Assembly: GCA_002409675.1 (NCBI GenBank)
Contig: DHOB01000074.1
Location: 1,275 to 14,744 of the forward strand
DNA: 13,470 nt
Source: Ruminococcaceae bacterium UBA5401
GTDB taxonomy: Bacteria; Bacillota; Clostridia; Oscillospirales; Acutalibacteraceae
Direction: 5' to 3'
This document shows, piece by piece, positions 8,032-13,470 of the stretch. The notes beneath the pieces are model-generated. The model did no database searches. It saw only the letters and a program-made list of their open reading frames with translations, and had not been told where the DNA came from. A program made the position numbers and the translations under genes. Position 1 is the first letter of the stretch. Each line of letters begins with the position of its first letter.

Positions 8032-8038
8032 CACCCCC
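8032..8038 (-). promoter_or_regulatory. Shine-Dalgarno site of infC
   Basis: GGGGGTG on the minus strand differs by one base from GGAGGTG. The end of this site is 4 bases from the first ATT codon (8027) and 7 bases from the second (8024). Its position is what places the infC start at an AUU codon rather than at the distant upstream TTG. Confidence 0.75.
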
Positions 8039-8058
8039 AAAACTGATTGATTGTCGGC

Positions 8059-8094
8059 AAAACGAAAGCGCGCAGACAGCCTCCGCCCGCGCGC
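8059..8094 (-). terminator. Attenuator hairpin in the infC leader
   Basis: Minus-strand leader RNA can form a 10-bp stem, GCGCGCGGGC with GUCUGCGCGC (bases 8094-8085 and 8077-8068, two G-U pairs), around a 7-base GGAGGCU loop. It is followed by UUUCGUUUU. It lies between the promoter and the infC start, so it would stop transcription before the operon unless prevented. The 5' base pairs overlap by two bases the 3' arm of the preceding leader stem (8100-8093), giving a possible terminator/antiterminator switch. Confidence 0.8.
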
Positions 8095-8205
8095 CAATAC
8101 CGTCCTTTTCTTCTCAGGAAAAAGACTCCGAGTATTGACCCGTGCCGGAAAAATCCCCACAGGTGAGAATAACGGACGCCCGCCGTATTCTTCTTTATTT
8201 TACAA
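8095..8205 (-). promoter_or_regulatory. Structured infC-rpmI-rplT leader (L20-leader-like)
   Basis: Between the predicted transcription start (about 8205) and the attenuator the RNA can fold into successive hairpins. These are AGAAUACGG (8191-8183) with CCGUUAUUCU (8175-8166, one bulge); CCUGUG (8163-8158) with CACGGG (8144-8139); and GUCAAUAC (8139-8132) with GUAUUGGC (8100-8093). The last encloses GUCUUUUU (8126-8119) paired to AAAAGGAC (8109-8102). Bacillus has an L20-binding leader with an attenuator at the same place, so control by L20 is the likely role. I matched position and architecture, not a covariance model. Confidence 0.65.
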
Positions 8206-8211
8206 ACATAG

Positions 8212-8240
8212 AGTATACTATATTTTTACAGCGATGTCAA
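8212..8240 (-). promoter_or_regulatory. Sigma-A-type promoter of infC-rpmI-rplT
   Basis: Minus strand: -35 TTGACA (8240-8235, perfect consensus), 17-base AT-rich spacer, -10 TATACT (8217-8212, one mismatch). The predicted start is near 8205, leaving a leader of about 178 bases before infC. It is one of the few AT-rich stretches in the window. Confidence 0.92.
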
Positions 8241-8261
8241 TGCCTTTTTTCACTTTTTCTG

Positions 8262-8279
8262 AAGCGGGGCGGCCCGCTT
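8262..8279 (-). other. Inverted repeat downstream of oadA
   Basis: AAGCGGG and CCCGCTT form a 7-bp perfect stem around a 4-base loop, 16 bases after the oadA stop and just upstream of the infC -35 box. On neither strand is it followed by a real T-run, so it is not a standard intrinsic terminator. It may still mark the 3' end of the carboxyltransferase transcript. Confidence 0.5.
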
Positions 8280-8294
8280 TGGAAGAGCCCGGGC

Positions 8295-9698
8295 TCAGAC
8301 CGGGTGCACCCGCTGCCGGGCGTCGGCGTGTTTGGCGTCGATTCCGTATTTTTTTGCGGCGCGCCGCTTGAAGAAATCCGTGGCCACTTTCGGGAACTGA
8401 GCGTAGGAGAGGACGTCCTCCTCCTGCTCCGTCCACTGGGCGCACTCCTTGCGCATCTGCTCGAGCTCCGGCTTCAGAAGGTCGGCCGGGCGGCAGGTGA
8501 TCCGTTTTCTGTTGCCGATGATCTTCCTGGCGAAGGCGTCGTCGATCGGCATGGGCGTCGTCCCGTACATCCCGGCAATCAGGTCCTTAAACTCGTTGGT
8601 GCACATTTTGTACCGCTCGCCGGTAATCACGTTGAGCACGGCCTGCGTGCCGACAATCTGCGAGGTCGGGGTCACGAGCGGCGGATAGCCGGCGTCTTTG
8701 CGGACGCGCGGAACCTCCTGCAGGACCTCTTCCATTTTGTCCGCCTTACCGGCCTGCTTGAGCTGCGACAGCAGGTTGGAGAGCATCCCGCCCGGCACCT
8801 GGTACATCAGGGCCTTGGTGTTGGCGGCGAGCAGCTTGGTGTCGAGCAGGCCGCTCTTGATGTATTTCTCGCGCAGCTTCATGAAATACTCGCGGATTTC
8901 GTTCAGCAGGCCGAGGTCGAGGCCCGTATCGTACGGGGTGTCTTTCAGGGCCGCCACCATGGACTCGGTCGGCACGTGGGACGTGCCCATCGCCAGCGGG
9001 GACATGGCCGTGTCCAGCCAGTCGACGCCCGCCTCCACCGCCTTCAGCTCGCACATGGAGGCCAGGCCGGACGTGTAGTGGGTGTGGAGCTGCACCGGGA
9101 TGCCGACCGCACCCTTGATCGCCCTGACGAGGTCGTAGGTGCGGTACGGCGTCAGCAGGGCGGCCATGTCTTTGATGCAGATGGAATCCGCGCCCGCCTC
9201 TTCAATCTGCTTGGCGTACTTCACATAATAGTCGTTGTCGAAAACCGGGCCGGTCGTATAGGAGATGGCGACCTGCACGTGGGCTTTCTCCTTTTTTGCG
9301 GCGTTGATGGCGACCCGCAGGTTCTTGATGTCGTTCAGCGCGTCGAAAATCCGGATAATGTCGATTCCGTTTGCGACGGAGCGCTGGACGAAATACTCCA
9401 CCATATCGTCCGCGTAATGGCGGTAGCCCAGCATGTTCTGCCCCCGGAACAGCATCTGCAGCTTTGTGTTCGGGCATTTTCTGCGAATCACGCGCAGGCG
9501 CTCCCACGGGTCCTCATCCAGAAAGCGCAGGCAGGCGTCGAACGTGGCGCCGCCCCAGCATTCCAGCGAGTGGAAGCCGACCTGGTCCAGCTTGCCGAGG
9601 ATGGGCACCATGTCGGAAAGCGGCATGCGCGTCGCAATCAGGGACTGGGGCGCGTCGCGCAGGACGACCTCCGTGATGCCGATTTTCTTTTTGACCAT
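8295..9698 (-). CDS. oadA: Pyruvate/oxaloacetate carboxyltransferase subunit (OadA / transcarboxylase 5S-like)
   Basis: Predicted biotin-dependent carboxyltransferase that moves CO2 between oxaloacetate/pyruvate and carboxybiotin on a separate carrier. The 467 residues are a TIM-barrel carboxyltransferase domain plus the conserved C-terminal region (PLVTPTSQIVGTQAV near 340-354, RPADLL near 403-408), without a fused biotin domain. Expected metal and catalytic residues are Asp15 (RDA), Lys176 in IKDMAALL (carboxylated in homologues), and His205 and His207 in LHTHYTSG. The opening (IGITEVVLRDA) and the stretch DACLRFLDEDPWERLR closely resemble the 5S subunit. RDAHQS of most relatives reads RDAPQS here (Pro17). 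The SD overlaps the biotin-carrier stop (TAAGGAGG); the gap is 16 bases. Substrate choice is inferred. Confidence 0.9.
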   Translation of the reverse strand: MVKKKIGITEVVLRDAPQSLIATRMPLSDMVPILGKLDQVGFHSLECWGGATFDACLRFLDEDPWERLRVIRRKCPNTKLQMLFRGQNMLGYRHYADDMVEYFVQRSVANGIDIIRIFDALNDIKNLRVAINAAKKEKAHVQVAISYTTGPVFDNDYYVKYAKQIEEAGADSICIKDMAALLTPYRTYDLVRAIKGAVGIPVQLHTHYTSGLASMCELKAVEAGVDWLDTAMSPLAMGTSHVPTESMVAALKDTPYDTGLDLGLLNEIREYFMKLREKYIKSGLLDTKLLAANTKALMYQVPGGMLSNLLSQLKQAGKADKMEEVLQEVPRVRKDAGYPPLVTPTSQIVGTQAVLNVITGERYKMCTNEFKDLIAGMYGTTPMPIDDAFARKIIGNRKRITCRPADLLKPELEQMRKECAQWTEQEEDVLSYAQFPKVATDFFKRRAAKKYGIDAKHADARQRVHPV

Positions 9699-9714
9699 TT
9701 CGTCCGCACCCTCC

Positions 9715-10113
9715 TTACTGCAGGGAAACGAGCGCGGCGCCGGTTTCGACGCTGTCGCCCTTGGCGACCAGCACCGCCGCGACCTTCGCGTCGTGCGGCG
9801 CCATAATCTCGTTTTCCATCTTCATCGCTTCCAGCACGACCAGCACGTCGTCCTTTTTCACGCTCTGCCCGGCCGTGACGGGGACCTTCACAATCGTTCC
9901 CGGCATCGGGGCGGAGATCACCTCGCTGCCGGCGGGAACTTCGGCGCTCTTTTTCGGCGCAGGCTTCGCGGCCGGCGCGGGGACCGGAGCCGCGGCGGGC
10001 GCCGGCGCCGCGGGCGCGGCTGCCTTCGGCGCGGCCGGCGCGGCGGAAGCGTCCGCTTCTTCGACCTGCACGCTGTAAACCGTTCCGTTTACCGTAACTT
10101 TCAAGTTTTTCAT
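9715..10113 (-). CDS. Biotin carboxyl carrier protein (1.3S / decarboxylase biotin subunit)
   Basis: Carries covalently bound biotin that shuttles CO2 between the two neighbouring carboxyltransferases. The 132 residues begin MKNLKVTVNGTVYSVQV, resembling the 1.3S transcarboxylase subunit. An Ala/Pro-rich flexible linker follows (about 22-57), then a biotinyl domain (about 63-132). The attachment motif EAMKMEN places biotin on Lys98, 34 residues from the end, as is usual. Start at 10113 is preferred over 10140 because an AGGGGG SD lies 9 bases before it and the N-terminus then matches relatives. It sits 37 bases after the CoA-type carboxyltransferase gene and 16 before oadA. Modification would need a BirA ligase encoded elsewhere. 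Confidence 0.94.
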   Translation of the reverse strand: MKNLKVTVNGTVYSVQVEEADASAAPAAPKAAAPAAPAPAAAPVPAPAAKPAPKKSAEVPAGSEVISAPMPGTIVKVPVTAGQSVKKDDVLVVLEAMKMENEIMAPHDAKVAAVLVAKGDSVETGAALVSLQ

Positions 10114-10150
10114 ATATCGTTTCCCCCTGTATCGTTCCATCCGGTGCTTT

Positions 10151-11503
10151 TTAAAGCTGAATATCCGCGTGCTTTTTCGGCAGGGTCGAAACCCGCTTGC
10201 CGGAAAGCATGTCCAGACACGAGAGAATCTTTTTCCTCGTGTCCTCCGGTCTCACCACGTCCTCGATGCTCCCGTCGGCCGCGGCCTGCAGCGCGCCCGC
10301 GCGGGTGGCCCTGTACTCCTCAATCAGCTTCCTGCGGTCCTCGACCGGATTGGAGGAACCCTTCAGGCGGTCGTTCCAGAGAAAAACGGCCCCCGTCTCC
10401 GGCGCGACGGCGGAAACCACCGCGTCCGGCCAGGCGAAGGTATAGTCCGCGTTGGCGCCGCGGCCCGCGGCCGCTATGTACACCGGCCCCCACGCGGAGC
10501 CGGTGATCGCCGTGATTTTCGCCGTGGTCGCCTCGGAATAGGCGCTGGAAAGCTTGGAGGCCTCGCGCAGCGTCGCAAACCGCTCCGCATCCACAAACGT
10601 CACGACCGGCAGCGAAAACGAGTCGCAGAAGCGCACGAAGCGCGCCGCCTTGGAGCAGGAATCCGCGTCGATCACGCCGGTCAGAAAACTGATGCCGGTC
10701 ACGGTGCCGCCGACCCGGGCGAGGCCGGTCACGGCGCCTGCCCCAAACTTTGCGCCGAGCTCCAGAAACTCCCCCGCGTCGCAGACCGAAGCGATGATTT
10801 CGCGCGCGGAAGCGCCCGCCGCCGTCCGCGTTTTGGCTGGGACGGCGTTGAAGAGCGGCGCGCCCGAAACGTTGTTGGAGGGCAGCATGGAGACCAGCTT
10901 CTTCGCGGTGCGGAGGGCCTCTTTCTCATCGGAGGCGGCAAACTGGCAGACGCCGAGCTTTTCCGCCGCGGCGGGGGAGCCGTCGCCGCCTTCCGTCGAT
11001 ATGGTCAGCTCGCCTTTCGGGGACATGACGACCACGTCCGCCCCGGCCGCAACGACGGCCCCGGTGCCCACGCAGGGGCCGAGCACCACCGAAATCTGCG
11101 GCACCACGCCGGAAAGACTGTTGGCGGCAAGCAGAACCTCGCCGTACGCGGCGAGCATATCCGCCCCTTCGTCCAGGCGGCCGCCGGCGGAATCGTAGAT
11201 TCCCACCAGCGGGACGCCGGCCTTGAGCGCGAGCTGATAAATCTTTTTGATTTTGGAAGCCTGTGCTTTCGACATCGCGCCGCGGGCGACGTCCGGATTC
11301 TGGCAGAACGCGCAGGCCGGGCATCCGTCCACCGTGCCGGAGCCCGCCACCGCCTCCGCGAAGCCGTCCCCCGACTTTGCATAGGCGTCGACCTCGTTGA
11401 AGCTCCCTTCGTCGAACAGAGAGAGGATGCGGCGGTAGCCCGCGGAATTTTCAAGATCGCCGTGCGCCTTCTGAAGGCTCCCGGCCCGATCGGGATGACT
11501 CAT
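10151..11503 (-). CDS. Acyl-CoA-type carboxyltransferase subunit (12S/MmdA-like, divergent)
   Basis: Member of the crotonase-fold carboxyltransferase family that includes transcarboxylase 12S, methylmalonyl-CoA decarboxylase alpha and propionyl-CoA carboxylase beta. The 450 residues are shorter than the usual 500-530. The N-half shows GVPLVGIYDSAGGRLDEGAD (96-115) and SGVVPQISVVLGPC (131-144). The C-half shows VTGLARVGGTVTGI (258-271), DADSCSKAARFVRFCD (279-294) and NADYTFAWPDAVV (351-363). The loop containing PGF and the RHGAK stretch in relatives is replaced by AERFATLREASKL (306-318). The glycine pairs of both oxyanion sites are altered (GTGAVV at 146-151; SAWGPVY at 336-342). A GGAGG SD 7 bases before the ATG fixes the start. 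First gene of the operon; the CoA substrate cannot be assigned. Confidence 0.85.
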   Translation of the reverse strand: MSHPDRAGSLQKAHGDLENSAGYRRILSLFDEGSFNEVDAYAKSGDGFAEAVAGSGTVDGCPACAFCQNPDVARGAMSKAQASKIKKIYQLALKAGVPLVGIYDSAGGRLDEGADMLAAYGEVLLAANSLSGVVPQISVVLGPCVGTGAVVAAGADVVVMSPKGELTISTEGGDGSPAAAEKLGVCQFAASDEKEALRTAKKLVSMLPSNNVSGAPLFNAVPAKTRTAAGASAREIIASVCDAGEFLELGAKFGAGAVTGLARVGGTVTGISFLTGVIDADSCSKAARFVRFCDSFSLPVVTFVDAERFATLREASKLSSAYSEATTAKITAITGSAWGPVYIAAAGRGANADYTFAWPDAVVSAVAPETGAVFLWNDRLKGSSNPVEDRRKLIEEYRATRAGALQAAADGSIEDVVRPEDTRKKILSCLDMLSGKRVSTLPKKHADIQL

Positions 11504-11551
11504 TCTGATTCCTCCGTTTAACCCAATAATTCGCCTTAAAACAGGAAGCAA

Positions 11552-11579
11552 AATCATTTTGTATTCATTATAAATGATT
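11552..11579 (-). promoter_or_regulatory. Possible operator over the carboxyltransferase promoter
   Basis: AATCATTT (11579-11572) and AAATGATT (11559-11552) form an 8-bp perfect inverted repeat with a 12-base gap that spans the -10 box and predicted start site. A second palindrome, CAAAAT-C-ATTTTG (11549-11561), overlaps it. The geometry suits a dimeric repressor, but AT-rich DNA gives such repeats easily and no regulator gene is nearby. Confidence 0.35.
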
Positions 11580-11595
11580 GTGATGGAATTGACAA
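11567..11595 (-). promoter_or_regulatory. Sigma-A-type promoter of the carboxyltransferase operon
   Basis: Minus strand: -35 TTGTCA (11595-11590, one mismatch), 17-base spacer, -10 TATAAT (11572-11567, perfect). The predicted start near 11560 leaves a leader of about 57 bases before the first ATG. This separates the operon from the upstream pseudouridine synthase gene; no intrinsic terminator is visible between them. Confidence 0.9.
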
Positions 11596-11642
11596 GTGGT
11601 ATTTGCGCAATCCTTACAAAATCAGGCGAAAATCCAGGGGAA

Positions 11643-12371
11643 TCACCGTACGCCGGCCGCGGCCTTCAGGGCGGCGACCTCGTCCCCGGTCAGCATCCGC
11701 CACCGGCCGGGCGGCAGCATGCCGAGCTTCAGCGGGCCGAAAGCCGTGCGCTTCAGGCGCGCGGTCTCCAGGCCGAGTTGCTCGCACATCCTGCGGATCT
11801 CGCGGTTGCGGCCCTCGTGCAGGACGATTTGCAGCACAACCCGGCCCGGCTGCTCCTCCAGAATCCGCACATGGGCGGGGGCGGTCTTTCTGCCGTCGAT
11901 CATCATGCCGCCGGAGAGGCTGCCGAGCTGTTCTTCCGTGACGCCGGGGCGCACGGTCACGCGGTAGGTTTTCGGCACATGGTGCGACGGGTGAATCATC
12001 GCGTTGGCGAACTCCCCGTCGTTCGTCAGCAGCAGCAGGCCCTCCGATTCGCGGTCCAGCCTGCCGACGGGGTACACCCGCGCCGGCACGCCCCGCACCA
12101 GGTCGGCCACGCATCTGCGGCCCTTCTCGTCGTGCAGGGTCGTCACATATCCGCGCGGCTTGTGCAGCATCAGGTACACCGGCGCGGCGCGCGGCGCGAC
12201 CGGGCGCCCGTCGAACAGGATCCGGTCCTGTTCCGGGTCGGCGCGGTCGCCGATTGTCGCCCGGACGCCGTTCACGGTCACCCGGCCCGCAGCGATAAAT
12301 TCCTCCGCCCGGCGGCGCGAGGCGACGCCGCAGCCGGACAGGATTTTCTGAAGTTTAACTTTCTGAGCCAT
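11643..12371 (-). CDS. rluB: Ribosomal large/small subunit pseudouridine synthase, RluB/RsuA family
   Basis: Isomerises a specific uridine to pseudouridine in rRNA. The 242 residues have an N-terminal S4 RNA-binding domain (about 5-50, KLQKILSGCGVASRRRAEE) and a pseudouridine synthase domain. The latter carries the catalytic motif GRLDRESEGLLLLTNDG, giving Asp106 as nucleophile, and the downstream motifs KTYRV and EGRNREIRRM. Placement within RluB, RluE or RsuA rests on general resemblance, so the exact target is not certain. A GGGGAG SD lies just before the ATG. It begins 27 bases after the carboxypeptidase gene, a common pairing in Clostridia, and is followed by 139 bases containing the next promoter. 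Confidence 0.93.
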   Translation of the reverse strand: MAQKVKLQKILSGCGVASRRRAEEFIAAGRVTVNGVRATIGDRADPEQDRILFDGRPVAPRAAPVYLMLHKPRGYVTTLHDEKGRRCVADLVRGVPARVYPVGRLDRESEGLLLLTNDGEFANAMIHPSHHVPKTYRVTVRPGVTEEQLGSLSGGMMIDGRKTAPAHVRILEEQPGRVVLQIVLHEGRNREIRRMCEQLGLETARLKRTAFGPLKLGMLPPGRWRMLTGDEVAALKAAAGVR

Positions 12372-12398
12372 TTTTCTCCCCGTTTTCCCCGGCCGCGG

Positions 12399-13470
12399 CT
12401 ACCGGCGGGAAAACAGGCGGCGGATTCCCTCCCACAGCTTCTGAAGCCAGTTTTTCTGTACGAAGCGCGGAACGTTCCCCGCGGCGGTCAGCTCCGTCTG
12501 CGCCACGGTCACGCCCCCCGCGGTATAGCGCACGCAGCCGAGCGCCTGCCCCTCTTCGACCGGCGCATAGACGAACTGCGGCAGCTCCACCGTGCGCACG
12601 AGGCCCTGCGCTTCTTCCGTTCGCAGGACCCGGCTGCCGCCGTCCGACCCCCGGACCGCGACCGACTGCGCCGCGCCGCCCGCGACCGGCAGCGAGAGCC
12701 GGAAGGACGAGTCGTCGAACGCCCGGCCCGTCAGTTTGGAAAAGCCGTAGTCCAGCAGGGCCTTGTGGTCCCTCCAGTCGTCCGGGTCGTTCAGGGTCAC
12801 GGCGATGACCCGGACGCCGTTTCTTTCCGCCGACGAAACCAGGCAGCGCCCGGCCTTGTCCGTAAATCCGGTCTTCACGCCGTTGCACCCCGCGTACTGG
12901 CTGAGCAGCTTGTTGTGGTTGGGGAAGGTCCGTGTGACCGCCGGGCTGAGGAAGCGGACGCGCAGCGCCTTCTTTCCCGCGATTTCGGCAAAATCCGCGT
13001 TTTTCATTGCGGCGCAGGCAAGCTGCGCCATATCATACGCGCAGGAATAGTGCGCCCCGTCGTCCAGCCCGGAGGGCGTGACGAAGTGCGTGTCCTTCAG
13101 GCCGAGCGCGGCGGCTTTGGCGTTCATTTTGTCGGCAAACGCCTGCTGCGTGCCCGCCACGGCGAGTGCCGCGGCGTTGGCGGCGTCGTTTCCGGAGACC
13201 GAAAGCATCCCGGCGGCAAGGTCCCGCAGGGTCAGGCGGTCCCCGGCCCTCAGGCCCATGGACGACCCCTCCACGCGGATCATCTCGGCGCTGATTGTGA
13301 CCGCACGGTTCTCGTCCCGCGCCGCCTCCAGCGTGAGGAGCGCCGTCATGATCTTGGTGGTGCTGGCAATCGCCAGATGCTGCCGCTCGTTTTTCGCATA
13401 CAGAACCGCGCCGTCGTCCGCGTTCACGACGGCAGCGGCCTTGGCGGAAACGGAAGGTTCCGAACCCGCC
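12399..13470 (-). CDS. D-alanyl-D-alanine carboxypeptidase (PBP5/DacA-DacF type), N-terminus off window
   Basis: Low-molecular-weight penicillin-binding protein that removes the terminal D-alanine from peptidoglycan stem peptides at the outer face of the membrane. The reading frame is open to base 13470, so the signal peptide and true start are not seen. In the visible 356 residues, the three active-site motifs are Ser36-Thr-Thr-Lys39, Ser92-Gly-Asn94 and Lys199-Thr-Gly201. A PBP5 C-terminal beta-domain follows (about 240-330). The tail (NWLQKLWEGIRRLFSRR) looks like an amphipathic membrane anchor. An internal GTG at 13427 is not the start, because conserved sequence (AAAVVNADDG) continues upstream of it. 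It precedes rluB by 27 bases. Confidence 0.95.
   Translation of the reverse strand, partial: AGSEPSVSAKAAAVVNADDGAVLYAKNERQHLAIASTTKIMTALLTLEAARDENRAVTISAEMIRVEGSSMGLRAGDRLTLRDLAAGMLSVSGNDAANAAALAVAGTQQAFADKMNAKAAALGLKDTHFVTPSGLDDGAHYSCAYDMAQLACAAMKNADFAEIAGKKALRVRFLSPAVTRTFPNHNKLLSQYAGCNGVKTGFTDKAGRCLVSSAERNGVRVIAVTLNDPDDWRDHKALLDYGFSKLTGRAFDDSSFRLSLPVAGGAAQSVAVRGSDGGSRVLRTEEAQGLVRTVELPQFVYAPVEEGQALGCVRYTAGGVTVAQTELTAAGNVPRFVQKNWLQKLWEGIRRLFSRR

Noticed and set aside
8028..8060. TTG start for infC at 8060 adding 11 residues
   Set aside because: No SD at proper distance, it lies in the attenuator T-run, and the added residues (MPTINQFWGCL) do not resemble IF-3 N-termini.
8142..9806. 554-codon plus-strand open frame opposite oadA
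   Set aside because: Antisense to a well-conserved carboxyltransferase gene and crosses the infC promoter region. Composition is rich in His, Arg, Gly and Val, as expected of a shadow frame.
10169..11521. 450-codon plus-strand open frame opposite the CoA-type carboxyltransferase
   Set aside because: Matches the reverse of a gene with clear family motifs and a GGAGG start site; no independent support.
11604..11611. TTGCGCAA palindrome upstream of the carboxyltransferase promoter
   Set aside because: An isolated 8-base palindrome upstream of the -35; too short to call a binding site without comparative data.

Overview
The window is a block of core bacterial chromosome in which every supported gene lies on the minus strand, so transcription runs from base 13470 towards base 1. 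The base composition is GC-rich. The gene orders infC-rpmI-rplT and dprA-topA-trmFO, the folate-dependent TrmFO, the PlsX acyltransferase and strong Shine-Dalgarno (SD) sequences all point to a Firmicute. A high-GC member of the Clostridia, perhaps the Oscillospiraceae/Ruminococcaceae, is my best guess; this is inference, since no rRNA gene is present. I see no mobile element, CRISPR array, tRNA gene or phage gene.

Layout in the direction of transcription: (1) 13470-11643, the 3' part of a penicillin-binding D-Ala-D-Ala carboxypeptidase followed by an RluB/RsuA-type pseudouridine synthase. (2) 11595-8295, a three-gene biotin-dependent operon with its own strong promoter. It encodes a CoA-type carboxyltransferase (resembling transcarboxylase 12S), a small biotin carrier (1.3S-like) and a pyruvate/oxaloacetate carboxyltransferase (5S/OadA-like). 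(3) 8240-6838, the translation operon infC-rpmI-rplT. It has a near-consensus promoter, a structured leader with an attenuator hairpin, an AUU start codon on infC, and a terminator after rplT. (4) 6822-1, a tightly packed run of a TrmH-family rRNA/tRNA methyltransferase, dprA, topA, trmFO, plsX and the start of rnc. Most junctions in this run are stop/start overlaps (ATGA or TGATG). A possible internal promoter inside dprA could give topA separate expression.

Most of the window is conserved housekeeping content: translation, RNA modification, DNA topology and uptake, phospholipid synthesis and cell-wall trimming. The most unusual part is the carboxyltransferase operon. Its subunit set matches the soluble propionibacterial transcarboxylase, with no membrane decarboxylase (beta or gamma) gene alongside. 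Its CoA-type subunit is also altered at sites that form the active centre in relatives. The regulatory DNA around infC is unusually easy to read. I found no clear evidence of a wholly new system.
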